From contig NZ_MSRC01000022.1 in NCBI RefSeq assembly GCF_010093085.1, forward strand, positions 20,281-84,280: a stretch of 64,000 nt of DNA, read 5' to 3'. This DNA is from Bacillus sp. SKDU12 (GTDB lineage Bacteria > Bacillota > Bacilli > Bacillales > Bacillaceae). Position 1 is the stretch's first letter. The number at the start of each line of letters is the position of its first letter. Positions 25,418-33,682 of this stretch are shown here, piece after piece. Below the pieces are notes generated by a model. That model saw nothing but the letters and a program-made list of their open reading frames with translations. It made no database searches and had not been told where the DNA came from. A program made the translations under genes and the position numbers.

Positions 25418-25668
25418 TGTGCGACTACCTCCTCAACCTCGTATCTGTAATCTTCAATCACTGTGTTCGCAAGAAGTTTTTCGCACATTTCTTTTACGAG
25501 GACATCAAGATCACGGTCAGATTTTTCAATGGTGAGCTCCATGTATTTTCCGATGCGTACATCCTGAACCTCGCTGTACGTCATACTGTGCAAGGCATGC
25601 TGGACAGCGCTCCCTTGTGGATCTAGCACACTTTCTTTTAAGCTGACATATACTTTTACTTTATACAT
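25414..25668 (-). CDS. purS: Phosphoribosylformylglycinamidine synthase subunit PurS
   Basis: An 84-residue bridging subunit that assembles PurL and PurQ. Conserved features are [14 protein letters not shown] at the N-terminus and YRYEVEEV at the C-terminus. ATG at 25668 overlaps purC by 8 bases. Confidence 0.96.
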   Translation of the reverse strand: MYKVKVYVSLKESVLDPQGSAVQHALHSMTYSEVQDVRIGKYMELTIEKSDRDLDVLVKEMCEKLLANTVIEDYRYEVEEVVAQ

Positions 25669-26386
25669 GATGAATGCCTCCCAGTCTTTTGAAAATCTCT
25701 TCGTACGCGTCGGTTAAGCTTCCAAGATTGCGTCTGAATAAATCTTTGTCCAGCTTTTCGTTCGTGTCTTTATCCCACAAGCGGCATGTGTCAGGAGAAA
25801 TTTCATCCGCCAATAGCACTTGCCCGTCTGCATCTAAACCGAATTCAAGCTTGAAATCTATTAATCTGACATGACAATCATCAAAAATCGTTTGAAGCTC
25901 TTCATTTACTGTTTTTGTAATGGACTTAATTGTTTCTACCTGCTCAGGAGTCGCCGCCTTCAAGAGCCAAATATGATCTTCTGTGATGAGCGGATCACCC
26001 AGCGCGTCGTCCTTATAATAAAATTCGATAATCGGCTGCTCGAGCTCCGTGCCTTCGGGAATGCCGAGACGTTTGGACATGCTTCCTGCCACAACATTTC
26101 TGACGACGACTTCAAGCGGCACAATCGTTACCTTTTTAATAAGCTGTTCTGTTTCTGAAATGCGCTCGATAAAGTGATTGTGAATGCCTTTAGCGTGAAG
26201 GTGCTTGAAAATGAAACTTGAAATTTCGTTATTTAAACGCCCTTTTCCGCTGATTTCTGCTTTTTTTTCACCGTTAAAGGCAGTGGCGGAGTCTTTGTAC
26301 ACGACATACAGCGTGTTTTCTTCATCGGTTCTATAGATCCTTTTTGCTTTTCCCTCATATAAAAGTTCATTCTTCACAATATTCAC
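25661..26386 (-). CDS. purC: SAICAR synthetase
   Basis: Joins CAIR and aspartate using ATP. The 241-residue form begins at the GTG at 26386 (VNIVKNELLYEGKAKRIY), with AGGAGG at 26393-26398; a longer frame from 26422 has no such site. Motifs YEGKAKRIY, VVRNVVAGS, LIDFKLEFG and DEISPDTCRLWD are intact. It heads the purC-S-Q-L-F block, separated from purB by 74 bases that contain a hairpin. Confidence 0.96.
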   Translation of the reverse strand: MNIVKNELLYEGKAKRIYRTDEENTLYVVYKDSATAFNGEKKAEISGKGRLNNEISSFIFKHLHAKGIHNHFIERISETEQLIKKVTIVPLEVVVRNVVAGSMSKRLGIPEGTELEQPIIEFYYKDDALGDPLITEDHIWLLKAATPEQVETIKSITKTVNEELQTIFDDCHVRLIDFKLEFGLDADGQVLLADEISPDTCRLWDKDTNEKLDKDLFRRNLGSLTDAYEEIFKRLGGIHHV

Positions 26387-26434
26387 AGAAGGCCTCCTAA
26401 CCCGAATGTTGGGAATTTTCAAACGACAGCAGCC

Positions 26435-26463
26435 TAGAAGAAGCCGCTTATCAGCTTCTTCTA
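26435..26463 (-). terminator. Hairpin overlapping the purB stop codon
   Basis: TAGAAGAAGC pairs perfectly with GCTTCTTCTA (10 bp) across a 9-base loop. The purB stop codon lies inside the stem. There is no clear T-run, so it may set mRNA stability or purC expression rather than end transcription. Confidence 0.55.
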
Positions 26464-27756
26464 CGCTAAACCTAAACGTTCAAAGATCAGATCAACATTT
26501 TTCAGATGGTAGTTGTAATCAAAACAGTCAGCAATTTTTTCTGAAGAAAGACGGGATGTGATTTTCTCTTCCGCTTCCACAAGCTCACGGAACGGCACTT
26601 GTTTTTCCCATGCCTCCATTGCTTTTGGCTGCACTGTGTCATAGGCTTCTTCCCGAGTAAGGCCTGTGTCAATCAAAGCAAGCAGCACGCGCTGAGAGTA
26701 GATCAGGCCGAGCGTGCGATCCATGTTGCGCTTCATGTTTTCCGGGAAGACCGTTAAGTTCTTCACGAGGTTTGAGAAGCGGTTCAGCATGTAGTTGAGC
26801 GCGATTGTCGCATCGGGGAGAATAATCCGTTCAGCTGAAGAATGAGAAATATCGCGTTCATGCCATAATGGCACATTTTCATAAGCTGTTAGCATGTAGC
26901 CGCGGATGACGCGCGCCATGCCTGTCATGTTTTCTGAGCCGATCGGGTTGCGTTTGTGCGGCATTGCAGATGAACCCTTTTGCCCTTTCGCGAAAAATTC
27001 CTCAACTTCGCGTGTTTCACTTTTTTGCAGCCCGCGAATTTCCACTGCGAATTTCTCGATGCTTGTCGCAATCAAAGCAAGCGTCGACATATAATCAGCA
27101 TGGCGGTCACGCTGTAAGGTTTGAGTTGAAATCGGTGCTGCTTTCAATCCGAGCTTCTCACATACATATTGCTCAACAAATGGATCAATGTTCGCATATG
27201 TGCCGACAGCGCCGGAAATCTTCCCAACCTCGATGCCTGCTTTCGCTTGTTTGAAACGCTCAAGATTACGTTTCATCTCTTCATGCCAAAGCGCAAGTTT
27301 CAAGCCGAATGTTGTAGGTTCAGCGTGTACGCCGTGTGTACGCCCCATCATGACTGTGTATTTATGTTCTTTTGCTTTTTCCTTAATAATGTCAACAAAT
27401 CTCTCAAGGTCCTTGAGCAGAATATCGTTTGCCTGTTTTAATAAGTACGAAAGAGCTGTGTCCACGACGTCAGTTGACGTTAAGCCGTAGTGCACCCACT
27501 TTCTTTCTTCGCCCAATGATTCGGAAACGGCGCGTGTAAAAGCGACAACGTCATGGCGCGTGTCCTGTTCGATTTCTAAAATACGGTTGATGTCAAATGA
27601 CGCGTTTTCGCGCATGACCTTTACGTCTTCTTTCGGAATAACGCCAAGCTCCGCCCACGCTTCACAGGCGAGAATCTCCACCTCTAGCCACGCTTGAAAT
27701 CTATTTTCATCCGTCCAAATCGCGGACATTTCAGGTCTTGAATAACGTTCGATCAT
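26461..27756 (-). CDS. purB: Adenylosuccinate lyase
   Basis: Cleaves SAICAR to AICAR and adenylosuccinate to AMP. The 431-residue fumarase-superfamily enzyme carries [14 protein letters not shown], the catalytic [27 protein letters not shown], and the signature loop [15 protein letters not shown] at 27756 overlaps the purK stop by 4 bases. Last gene of the purE-K-B block. Confidence 0.97.
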   Translation of the reverse strand: MIERYSRPEMSAIWTDENRFQAWLEVEILACEAWAELGVIPKEDVKVMRENASFDINRILEIEQDTRHDVVAFTRAVSESLGEERKWVHYGLTSTDVVDTALSYLLKQANDILLKDLERFVDIIKEKAKEHKYTVMMGRTHGVHAEPTTFGLKLALWHEEMKRNLERFKQAKAGIEVGKISGAVGTYANIDPFVEQYVCEKLGLKAAPISTQTLQRDRHADYMSTLALIATSIEKFAVEIRGLQKSETREVEEFFAKGQKGSSAMPHKRNPIGSENMTGMARVIRGYMLTAYENVPLWHERDISHSSAERIILPDATIALNYMLNRFSNLVKNLTVFPENMKRNMDRTLGLIYSQRVLLALIDTGLTREEAYDTVQPKAMEAWEKQVPFRELVEAEEKITSRLSSEKIADCFDYNYHLKNVDLIFERLGLA

Positions 27757-28895
27757 TCTGCTTGTCCTCCGTCTCTATTCATCCATTGATTTGTAATCTC
27801 CTGAATCCAGTCGTCTTCAGGCTGCTTCATAAAAGTAATATGCCCCATTTTGCGGTCTTTTTTAATATCATGTTTTCCGTATATATAAAGCTTTGCTTCT
27901 TTTAAAAGCTCCGGCACTTCCTCCACAAGCTTCACTTCATCACCGAGAAGATTCACCATCATGCCTGGCTTCAGCAAATCTGTTTTTCCCAGCGGAAGGC
28001 CGCATACCGCTCTGATATGCTGTTCAAACTGGCTCGTTTCGCATAGGTCCAGCGTATAATGCCCAGAATTGTGCGGCCTTGGCGCCAGTTCATTGACTAA
28101 AAGCTCTCCATCTTCTCTCAGGAACAACTCAACAGCAAGCGGTCCGACAAGATTGAGCTCCTCCGCAAGCTTAACAGCCAGCTCAGCAGCCTTCTTCTCA
28201 ATTCCTTCCTCCACCCGCGCAGGCACGATGCTTTGGAAGAGAATATTGTTGTGGTGAATATTTTCAGCTGTCGGAAATGTTGAGATTTCGCCGTTTACCG
28301 ATCTGACGACGATAACCGACAGTTCCATTTTAAAAGAAACCCAGCTTTCGAGAATGCAAGTGCCGTGTTCTAAAAGAGCGGCAGCCTGCTCCATTTGCGT
28401 CTCTTCCTTGATGACAAATTGGCCTTTGCCGTCGTATCCGCCGCGGCATGTTTTCAGCACTGCGGGAAGCCCGAGCTTATGTACCGCCTGTTTCAGTTCA
28501 TCCTTTGTATGAACAATGCTGTACGGCGCGACTTCACAGCCTGCGGCTTGAATTGCTTTTTTCTCTGTTTCACGGTTTTGGGTAACGAGCAGCAGCTCAC
28601 TTCCTTGCGGGAGATACGCATGATCCTTTAGCCAATGCAGCGCGTCATAGTCGATGTTTTCAAACTCATACGTGATGATATCGCTGATGTCAGCTAATTT
28701 CCGAATCGCTTCACGGTCATTGTAATGTGCGGTAATCTCGACATCCGCAACCTGCCCGCACGGCGAATCTTTCACCGGATCAACGACAGCGACTTTATAT
28801 CCCATTTGTTTGGCGGATACAGCCATCATTTTCCCAAGCTGGCCGCCGCCGATAATGCCGATTACAGCTCCCGGATAGATGATTTGATTAGACAA
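27753..28895 (-). CDS. purK: N5-carboxyaminoimidazole ribonucleotide synthase
   Basis: ATP-grasp enzyme that carboxylates AIR with bicarbonate; PurE then moves the carboxyl group. The chosen start is TTG at 28895 ([11 protein letters not shown]), giving 380 residues; a GTG three codons upstream (28904) is the alternative. Motifs [30 protein letters not shown] and [14 protein letters not shown] are visible. It overlaps purE by 8 bases and purB by 4. The ribosome site AGAAAGCAGTGA is weaker than its neighbours, so expression probably relies on coupling to purE. Confidence 0.94.
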   Translation of the reverse strand: MSNQIIYPGAVIGIIGGGQLGKMMAVSAKQMGYKVAVVDPVKDSPCGQVADVEITAHYNDREAIRKLADISDIITYEFENIDYDALHWLKDHAYLPQGSELLLVTQNRETEKKAIQAAGCEVAPYSIVHTKDELKQAVHKLGLPAVLKTCRGGYDGKGQFVIKEETQMEQAAALLEHGTCILESWVSFKMELSVIVVRSVNGEISTFPTAENIHHNNILFQSIVPARVEEGIEKKAAELAVKLAEELNLVGPLAVELFLREDGELLVNELAPRPHNSGHYTLDLCETSQFEQHIRAVCGLPLGKTDLLKPGMMVNLLGDEVKLVEEVPELLKEAKLYIYGKHDIKKDRKMGHITFMKQPEDDWIQEITNQWMNRDGGQAE

Positions 28896-29376
28896 GCTGA
28901 TCACTGCTTTCTAACACCGTCTGTTTTGTATGTTCTCTTCTCTCATCCAGCTTACGGGCAAGCTCTTCGACAAAGGCTGACAAAATTTGCGCCGCTAACA
29001 GGCCGGCGTTCACGGCTCCCGCTTTGCCAATAGCTGTTGTTGCAACAGGCACGCCTCCAGGCATTTGAACGATGGAAAGAAGTGAATCCATCCCGTTCAG
29101 CGCTTTGGACTGAACGGGAACTCCGATGACCGGCAGTGTTGTTTTCGCCGCCGTCATCCCTGGAAGATGGGCCGCTCCTCCGGCACCGGCGATTATTACC
29201 TTGATGCCTCTTTCTCTGGCGGTTTCAGCGTATTCAAACATCAAATCAGGCGTCCGGTGAGCGGAAACAACCTTTTTTTCGTACGGAACATTAAGTTCGT
29301 CGAGTATGTCGCATGCGTTTTTCATTGTCTCCCAATCGGAAGTGCTTCCCATGATGACTCCTACTAGCGGCTGCAT
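28888..29376 (-). CDS. purE: N5-carboxyaminoimidazole ribonucleotide mutase
   Basis: First gene of the purine operon. The 162-residue class I PurE has [13 protein letters not shown] near the N-terminus, VSAHRTPD (catalytic His), [12 protein letters not shown] and [20 protein letters not shown] at 29376 with AGAAGGTGGG upstream. The 320 bases before it contain the PurR operator, promoter, riboswitch and terminator described separately. Confidence 0.97.
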   Translation of the reverse strand: MQPLVGVIMGSTSDWETMKNACDILDELNVPYEKKVVSAHRTPDLMFEYAETARERGIKVIIAGAGGAAHLPGMTAAKTTLPVIGVPVQSKALNGMDSLLSIVQMPGGVPVATTAIGKAGAVNAGLLAAQILSAFVEELARKLDERREHTKQTVLESSDQLV

Positions 29377-29405
29377 TCTGTTCCCACCTTCTCATGCTTT
29401 TGTTT

Positions 29406-29466
29406 TCAGAAAATAAAAAATACCCGCTCTGCATTGCACTTATGAGGAAGCAATACAAACCGGGCA
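29406..29466 (-). terminator. Riboswitch-controlled terminator in the purE leader
   Basis: GCCCGGTTTGTATTGC pairs imperfectly with GCAATGCAGAGCGGG, followed on the minus strand by TATTTTTTATTTT. It lies between the guanine aptamer and purE, where the known riboswitch expression platform is placed. Confidence 0.85.
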
Positions 29467-29530
29467 TGGTACATGTATCGTCAGTCGTTCGCTTCTGCGA
29501 TATATCCATGTCAGTTTTATCGATCACTTT

Positions 29531-29600
29531 CCTGCATAGTCCGGCAATTTACGGTTGCCAGGTAGAAACTTATGGGCCATATTCCCAAGATTATATGAGG
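29531..29600 (-). ncRNA. Guanine riboswitch aptamer (purine operon leader)
   Basis: On the minus strand the sequence has the purine-aptamer core: P1 strand ending in TATAATC, the P2 and P3 loops (ATATGGCC..., GTTTCTACC, CCGTAAATTG) and the closing CCGGACTATG. The specificity base in GGACTAT is C, as in guanine/hypoxanthine aptamers; adenine aptamers have T. Guanine binding favours the downstream terminator and lowers pur expression. Confidence 0.95.
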
Positions 29601-29621
29601 TCGTGTTTTGATTTCATGTTT

Positions 29622-29650
29622 ATCTTAACAACGGACATGGATAATGTCAA
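29622..29650 (-). promoter_or_regulatory. SigA promoter of the purine operon
   Basis: On the minus strand TTGACA (29645-29650) and TAAGAT (29622-29627) are separated by exactly 17 bases. Transcription would start near 29615, just upstream of the riboswitch. Confidence 0.88.
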
Positions 29651-29653
29651 CGA

Positions 29654-29695
29654 TATTATCGAACGATACAAAAATTCATTCTTTTAATGTTCGTG
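29654..29695 (-). promoter_or_regulatory. PurR operator (PurBox pair) upstream of purE
   Basis: Inverted CGAA/TTCG cores: TAATGTTCGTG at 29685-29695 and TTATCGAACGAT at 29656-29667 on the plus strand, arranged as in the PurBox repeat used by the PurR repressor. The site lies directly upstream of the -35 box and touches the end of yebG (stop at 29698). PRPP releases PurR in the known system. Confidence 0.82.
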
Positions 29696-29697
29696 TT

Positions 29698-29895
29698 TTA
29701 GATCAATTTCCCTTCGAATATGATTTTTTTTCCGCACGGAACAATCTGAATTGACCCATTTTCCTTCTTTTCCATAAAAATAGGTTCTTCCATTCGCCGT
29801 ACAGGCAAATATCCTTCTTCTTTCATTTGTTGAAGCACCGCATCAATGGTTTGCTGCTCTGTTACTTCAAACTTTTTCTTCTTCGGTTTTGCCAT
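29698..29895 (-). CDS. yebG: NETI-motif small protein YebG
   Basis: A 65-residue basic protein with a Lys-rich start ([11 protein letters not shown]) and a beta-rich second half ([25 protein letters not shown]). It matches the small NETI-motif family of Bacillus; no function is known. It overlaps yebE by one base in a TAATG junction, so the two are translated together. Its stop lies a few bases before the purE PurR operator and no terminator separates them, so some read-through into the pur leader is possible. Confidence 0.86.
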   Translation of the reverse strand: MAKPKKKKFEVTEQQTIDAVLQQMKEEGYLPVRRMEEPIFMEKKENGSIQIVPCGKKIIFEGKLI

Positions 29896-30449
29896 TATTC
29901 TTTAATTCTCCTCTTTTTCACTGCTTTAACCCAGAAGCCGCCATGGATTGTTTTTGGTTCATACGCAATAATAAAGGCTTTTGGATCTATTGTTTTAATC
30001 GTATCATACAGCTGGAGTTCATATCTTCTCGGTGTCAAAATCTGAAGGGCTGTGCGATCGCCTTCAAGCCCGCCGGCCACCCAGTTTGTCACACCGTAGC
30101 CTTTTTCCCGAAGCTGCTTCGGCAGATCAACATCAAGCTCCTTCGTAATCACATTGACCATAATATAGCCGAGTGCCAGTTTCTCTTCTATTTTCATACC
30201 GACAATCACACCAAGACCGTAACCGAGCGCATACGCGATCACATTTTGAATCTGGTCTAAGTTATCGAGTACAAGACTCAGCCCCATCACATACACCAAT
30301 ATTTCAATCGTACTGATGCCGGCCGCATAGTAGCGCTGGCCTTTCAGCGTTAATATCATTCTTATTGTGAAAAATGATACATAAACAATATTAATAATGA
30401 GAATGATGAGAACCATGGCTGCTCCATTTGATAAGACGGTTTGCATCAT
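29895..30449 (-). CDS. yebE: UPF0316/DUF2179 membrane protein YebE
   Basis: A 184-residue protein with three hydrophobic segments in its first about 90 residues and a soluble C-terminal DUF2179 domain ([25 protein letters not shown]) thought to be a small ligand-binding fold. Function unknown. ATG at 30449 with GGGAGTTG upstream; a second ATG follows at once and is an equally good start. It overlaps yebG by one base. Confidence 0.88.
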   Translation of the reverse strand: MMQTVLSNGAAMVLIILIINIVYVSFFTIRMILTLKGQRYYAAGISTIEILVYVMGLSLVLDNLDQIQNVIAYALGYGLGVIVGMKIEEKLALGYIMVNVITKELDVDLPKQLREKGYGVTNWVAGGLEGDRTALQILTPRRYELQLYDTIKTIDPKAFIIAYEPKTIHGGFWVKAVKKRRIKE

Positions 30450-30618
30450 TTTATTTCAACTCCCTACTCTTCAGCTTGCATAAAGCATTCATATTCTACT
30501 AGAGAAATCGACCATTTACAATGAGTTGAGACCGTAATCTTAAGGAAAATATTTCGACACGCTTCATGAGATTAAACAGTAGTAGTTTACCCTCTTTCTC
30601 ACTTTTTCAAAATCAAAA

Positions 30619-30645
30619 TAAAAAAGCCCGCTTTTCAGCAGACTC
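30619..30645 (-). terminator. Terminator downstream of the FbpA-like gene
   Basis: On the minus strand GTCTGCT pairs with AGCGGGC (two G-T pairs) around GAAA, followed by six T residues. Confidence 0.65.
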
Positions 30646-30663
30646 ACCTCTTCTCCTATATTG

Positions 30664-30831
30664 TCAAATCTCTTTTTTCACTCTCAGAAGGGACTTGTAT
30701 TCTTTCTCAAGCTCACTCAGCGTATAATCGGCAAGCTGTTCCCCTCTCCCCTGATAAAATTCCGAAAGCAGTAATTTGGTTTTTAAAAATTGTTTTTTTT
30801 GATGAATCGCTCGGCGAAGCACCTCGGCCAT
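30664..30831 (-). CDS. yebD: Small FbpA-like protein
   Basis: A 55-residue reading frame: an N-terminal RRAIHQKKQFLKTKLL helix and a C-terminal LADYTLSELEKEYK segment match the pattern of the Fur-regulated basic protein FbpA family. The start is the third of three clustered ATGs (30831), nine bases after GGGAGG; the two ATGs at 30837 and 30840 are too close to that site. The name yebD rests on its position between yebC and yebE. A promoter with 17-base spacing lies at 30892-30920 and a terminator follows. I see no Fur box, so iron control is not supported here. Confidence 0.7.
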   Translation of the reverse strand: MAEVLRRAIHQKKQFLKTKLLLSEFYQGRGEQLADYTLSELEKEYKSLLRVKKEI

Positions 30832-30891
30832 GTCCATCATCCTCCCTTAAAATAAAGGCTTCTTGCGTTTGTATTTTACAACTTTTTCCTT

Positions 30892-30920
30892 ATCATACAT
30901 GGGTTAATCCTTTGAATCAA
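30892..30920 (-). promoter_or_regulatory. SigA-type promoter of the FbpA-like gene
   Basis: On the minus strand TTGATT (30915-30920), 17 bases, TATGAT (30892-30897), about 60 bases before the start codon at 30831. Confidence 0.65.
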
Positions 30921-30958
30921 CTATGTTTTTTAGATATATTTGTAAAATATGTGACATG

Positions 30959-30988
30959 AAAAAACCGGCTATAAACAGCCGGTTTTTT
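30959..30988 (-). terminator. Terminator of yebC
   Basis: AAAACCGGCT pairs with AGCCGGTTTT around ataaac; just after the yebC stop at 30991. Confidence 0.88.
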
Positions 30989-30990
30989 CA

Positions 30991-31782
30991 TTAAAGCGGA
31001 ATCAGCGATGCCGTGAAATATTCAGATATAAATGGCCAAGTCACCGCCGCAAACAGCAGCGCTACGGCAACCACCGCAAATACACAATAGATATAGTCAA
31101 TTGGTGCATCGTGTGCCGCTTGATGCAGACGCTGCACATACAGCGCCATCGCAAAAAAGATTGAGAACAAGATCAGCACTGTAAACAGAACGGTCAACAC
31201 TGAGATATTGACGATTGCAAAAATCATCCAAAGGATAGAAACTGCAATCACCGGTACAAGCAATGAACCCAAACCGGCAGCCGCTTCTCTGAATGTCACC
31301 CGCTGCTTTATCATATAGCGGGAGACAGCCCATACCGCTAAGACCATTACCGCTAAAAAGATCAGCAAATACACAAGAACGACTAAAAACCCGTCGTAAA
31401 AAGCATGATGGCGTTCTCCAAAACCGAGCGGCCGGTTCCAGCTCGCCTTTAATTGAAACCAGTTTCCAATTGAAAAGACGATACTGAATATAAGCATTGA
31501 AATCAAACCATACTTATAATGAGAAAAACCATCCGCTACCACGGTTTTCGCCGGTGATTTTAAAATCGAAAACGCAAAACCGCAATATCTGTTGATGGCT
31601 GCCCATATAGGCGCAAGCTTGTCTTTAACAGTTGATTCACCGCGTTTTTTGTGCGGTTTCTGCTTTTGCTTGCTTTGCCTGCTCGCCTTTCTGGACATTC
31701 TCGATAGCGGTTCTTCATCTGCATCTATTCTTTCACGCTGGTTAACTTCTTCTTCAAACGTTTCTTTTCTTTCTTCCGTCAT
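30991..31782 (-). CDS. yebC: Yip1-like membrane protein YebC
   Basis: A 263-residue membrane protein: a charged N-terminal region of about 75 residues (Glu/Arg/Lys-rich, RKASRQSKQKQKPHKKRG) and five hydrophobic segments in the rest. This layout resembles Yip1/DUF1282-type proteins of unknown function. The frame extends to 31821, but ATG at 31782 has AGGAG upstream and starts MTEERKETFEE. It is a single gene between pbuG and the FbpA-like gene. Confidence 0.83.
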   Translation of the reverse strand: MTEERKETFEEEVNQRERIDADEEPLSRMSRKASRQSKQKQKPHKKRGESTVKDKLAPIWAAINRYCGFAFSILKSPAKTVVADGFSHYKYGLISMLIFSIVFSIGNWFQLKASWNRPLGFGERHHAFYDGFLVVLVYLLIFLAVMVLAVWAVSRYMIKQRVTFREAAAGLGSLLVPVIAVSILWMIFAIVNISVLTVLFTVLILFSIFFAMALYVQRLHQAAHDAPIDYIYCVFAVVAVALLFAAVTWPFISEYFTASLIPL

Positions 31783-31943
31783 GTCAGCAACTCCTATCAA
31801 AAAAATACGGCGGAATACCATTCAGAAAATAAAACACTTATATAAGGTATCGAAGCCTTCCTGAACAGTCAAGTCATTTAAATAAAGCCTAATGGCACAT
31901 CTACATGACGGTATATCGTATGAAAAGGTTTTATCTTTTGCAA

Positions 31944-31974
31944 CAAAAAAACCAGCTGCCGGCAGCTGGTTTTC
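31944..31974 (-). terminator. Terminator of pbuG
   Basis: AACCAGCTGCC pairs perfectly with GGCAGCTGGTT; followed by seven T residues on the minus strand, just after the pbuG stop. Confidence 0.9.
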
Positions 31975-31979
31975 ATTGT

Positions 31980-33302
31980 TTATTTTAAGAAGATAAAGTA
32001 CAGGATAAATACGGCAAACAGTCCGTACATGATCGGGTGAACCTCTTTGGCTTTTCCTTTGCACACCATCGTAATCGGATAGAAAATAAATCCGATAGCA
32101 ATACCAGTCGCAATGCTGTACGTTAACGGCATCATGATCATGGTAAGGAAAGCAGGAACGGCCACCTCGAACTTATCCCAAGCAATTTTGCCAAGCGGCG
32201 CCACCATCAGCGCACCGACAATAATCAGCGCCGGAGCTGTTACGTTTGATGTAACGACTGAAAGAAGCGGTGAGAAAAACGTAGCAAGTAAAAAGAGAAT
32301 ACCTGTTACAATCGCCGCAAATCCTGAACGGGCACCGGCAGCTACACCTGAGCTTGATTCAACGTAAGAAGTTGTTGTAGACGTACCAAGCACAGCGCCA
32401 ATGACAATGGAAGATGAATCAGCTAGAAGCGCGCGGCCCGCACGCGGCAATTTGTTTTCCTTCATCAAACCAGCCTGAGTCGCTACAGCAACAAGTGTAC
32501 CCGCTGTATCAAAGAATCCGACAAACAGGAACGTTAAAATGACGATCAGCATTTGTACGGAGAAAATATCCGGCAGATGAAGCCACGCTTGTCCGAACGT
32601 CGGCGCAAGGCTCGGCACACTCCCGACAATTTGCGTCGGAACCGGAACCAAACCGAAAATCATGCCGGCTACTGCTGTTAACAGCATCCCGATAAACACG
32701 CCCGCGTTAACGCGAAGCACCATTAAAATAACTGTGACAACCACACCGAAAATCGTTAACAGCACAGGGCCGCTGTGAATGTTTCCGATGCTGACAAGTG
32801 TGGAAGAGTTCGCTGAAATGATTCCTGAACCTTGTAATCCAACGAATGTAATAAAAAGGCCGATACCCGCGCCGACTGCCAATTTCAGTTCAGGCGGAAT
32901 GGCGTTGATGATTTTTTCACGAAAACCTGTTAACGAAAGAGCAACGAAAATAAGACCTGAAATGAAAACACCAGACAAAGCTGCCTGCCATGAAATACCC
33001 ATACCGAGGACGACAGAAAATGCAAAAAACGCGTTCAGCCCCATACCGGGCGCGATGGCGATTGGATATTTCGCGATCAATCCCATTAAAATACAGCCTG
33101 CTGCCGATGCCAGCGCTGTCGCTGTAAAGACCGCACCCTGATCAATTCTCAGCGCCTCCGGAAAATCTTTCACGCTCTCCAAAGCAAGCGTAATCGGATT
33201 GACGAACAGAATATAGGCCATAGATAAAAAAGTCGTTAATCCGCCAATGATTTCATTGCGATAGCTGGTGCCCAGCTCATCAAACTGAAAAAACGTCTTC
33301 AC
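31980..33302 (-). CDS. pbuG: Guanine/hypoxanthine permease PbuG
   Basis: NCS2/AzgA-family purine permease of 440 residues. Family motifs include GLTTFLSMAYILFVNP (residues about 21-36), IAPGMGLNAFFAFSVV, FVGFFDTAGTLVAVATQAG and GTSTTTSYVESSSGVAAGARSGF, with about 12-14 membrane segments. Start GTG at 33302 with GGGAG upstream. It is monocistronic and preceded by a riboswitch, promoter and PurR boxes, which fits its role in purine-base salvage. Confidence 0.95.
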   Translation of the reverse strand: MKTFFQFDELGTSYRNEIIGGLTTFLSMAYILFVNPITLALESVKDFPEALRIDQGAVFTATALASAAGCILMGLIAKYPIAIAPGMGLNAFFAFSVVLGMGISWQAALSGVFISGLIFVALSLTGFREKIINAIPPELKLAVGAGIGLFITFVGLQGSGIISANSSTLVSIGNIHSGPVLLTIFGVVVTVILMVLRVNAGVFIGMLLTAVAGMIFGLVPVPTQIVGSVPSLAPTFGQAWLHLPDIFSVQMLIVILTFLFVGFFDTAGTLVAVATQAGLMKENKLPRAGRALLADSSSIVIGAVLGTSTTTSYVESSSGVAAGARSGFAAIVTGILFLLATFFSPLLSVVTSNVTAPALIIVGALMVAPLGKIAWDKFEVAVPAFLTMIMMPLTYSIATGIAIGFIFYPITMVCKGKAKEVHPIMYGLFAVFILYFIFLK

Positions 33303-33356
33303 GCTATTTGACTCCCTTCACTCTTTGCTATTTATCCTGCCCTGAAATCGCCAAAT

Positions 33357-33386
33357 AAAAAACGCCCCAATACATTTTGGGACGCT
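33357..33386 (-). terminator. Riboswitch-controlled terminator in the pbuG leader
   Basis: On the minus strand GCGTCCCAA pairs with TTGGGGCG across a short loop and is followed by TTTTTTATTT. It lies between the aptamer and the pbuG start. Confidence 0.82.
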
Positions 33387-33455
33387 TGACTACAGACGGA
33401 TTCCAGTTTGAATAAATAAACGTGTTTTATTTATATCAAACGAAAGAAATGTTTA

Positions 33456-33518
33456 CGTAGTCAAGCCATTTACGGTAGCTTGGTAGAAACTTGCGGGCCA
33501 TATCCCCGCGATTATACG
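33456..33518 (-). ncRNA. Guanine riboswitch aptamer of pbuG
   Basis: The minus strand reads from CGTATAATCGCGGGGATATGG through GTTTCTACC and CCGTAAATGG to TTGACTACG, the complete purine aptamer with a P1 helix CGTA/TACG. The specificity base in TTGACTAC is C, which predicts guanine/hypoxanthine. It is the second guanine aptamer in the window. Confidence 0.95.
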
Positions 33519-33545
33519 AATTCATCTTATTTGATTTCTGCGTCT

Positions 33546-33574
33546 ATTGTACCAATTGCGACATGAAATGACAA
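33546..33574 (-). promoter_or_regulatory. SigA promoter of pbuG
   Basis: On the minus strand TTGTCA (33569-33574) and TACAAT (33546-33551) are 17 bases apart, with the start expected about 20 bases upstream of the aptamer. Confidence 0.82.
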
Positions 33575-33581
33575 TATAAAT

Positions 33582-33620
33582 AACGAACATTACTTATTAA
33601 AAAATTTGGTTTATTCGTCT
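33582..33620 (-). promoter_or_regulatory. PurR boxes upstream of pbuG
   Basis: ACGAACATTA (33583-33592) and TTATTCGT (33611-33618) on the plus strand form the opposed CGAA/TTCG cores of a PurBox pair, just upstream of the -35 region. pbuG is a known PurR regulon member. Confidence 0.75.
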
Positions 33621-33646
33621 ATTGACTTAATTGGTATAAATGATAA

Positions 33647-33678
33647 AAAAGCCGTATGCATGACTGCATACGGCTTTT
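33647..33678 (-). terminator. Terminator of the ECF sigma/anti-sigma operon
   Basis: AAAAGCCGTATGCA pairs perfectly with TGCATACGGCTTTT around tgac; a T-run follows on the minus strand. It separates the anti-sigma gene (stop at 33683) from the pbuG control region. Confidence 0.92.
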
Positions 33679-33682
33679 CAAC

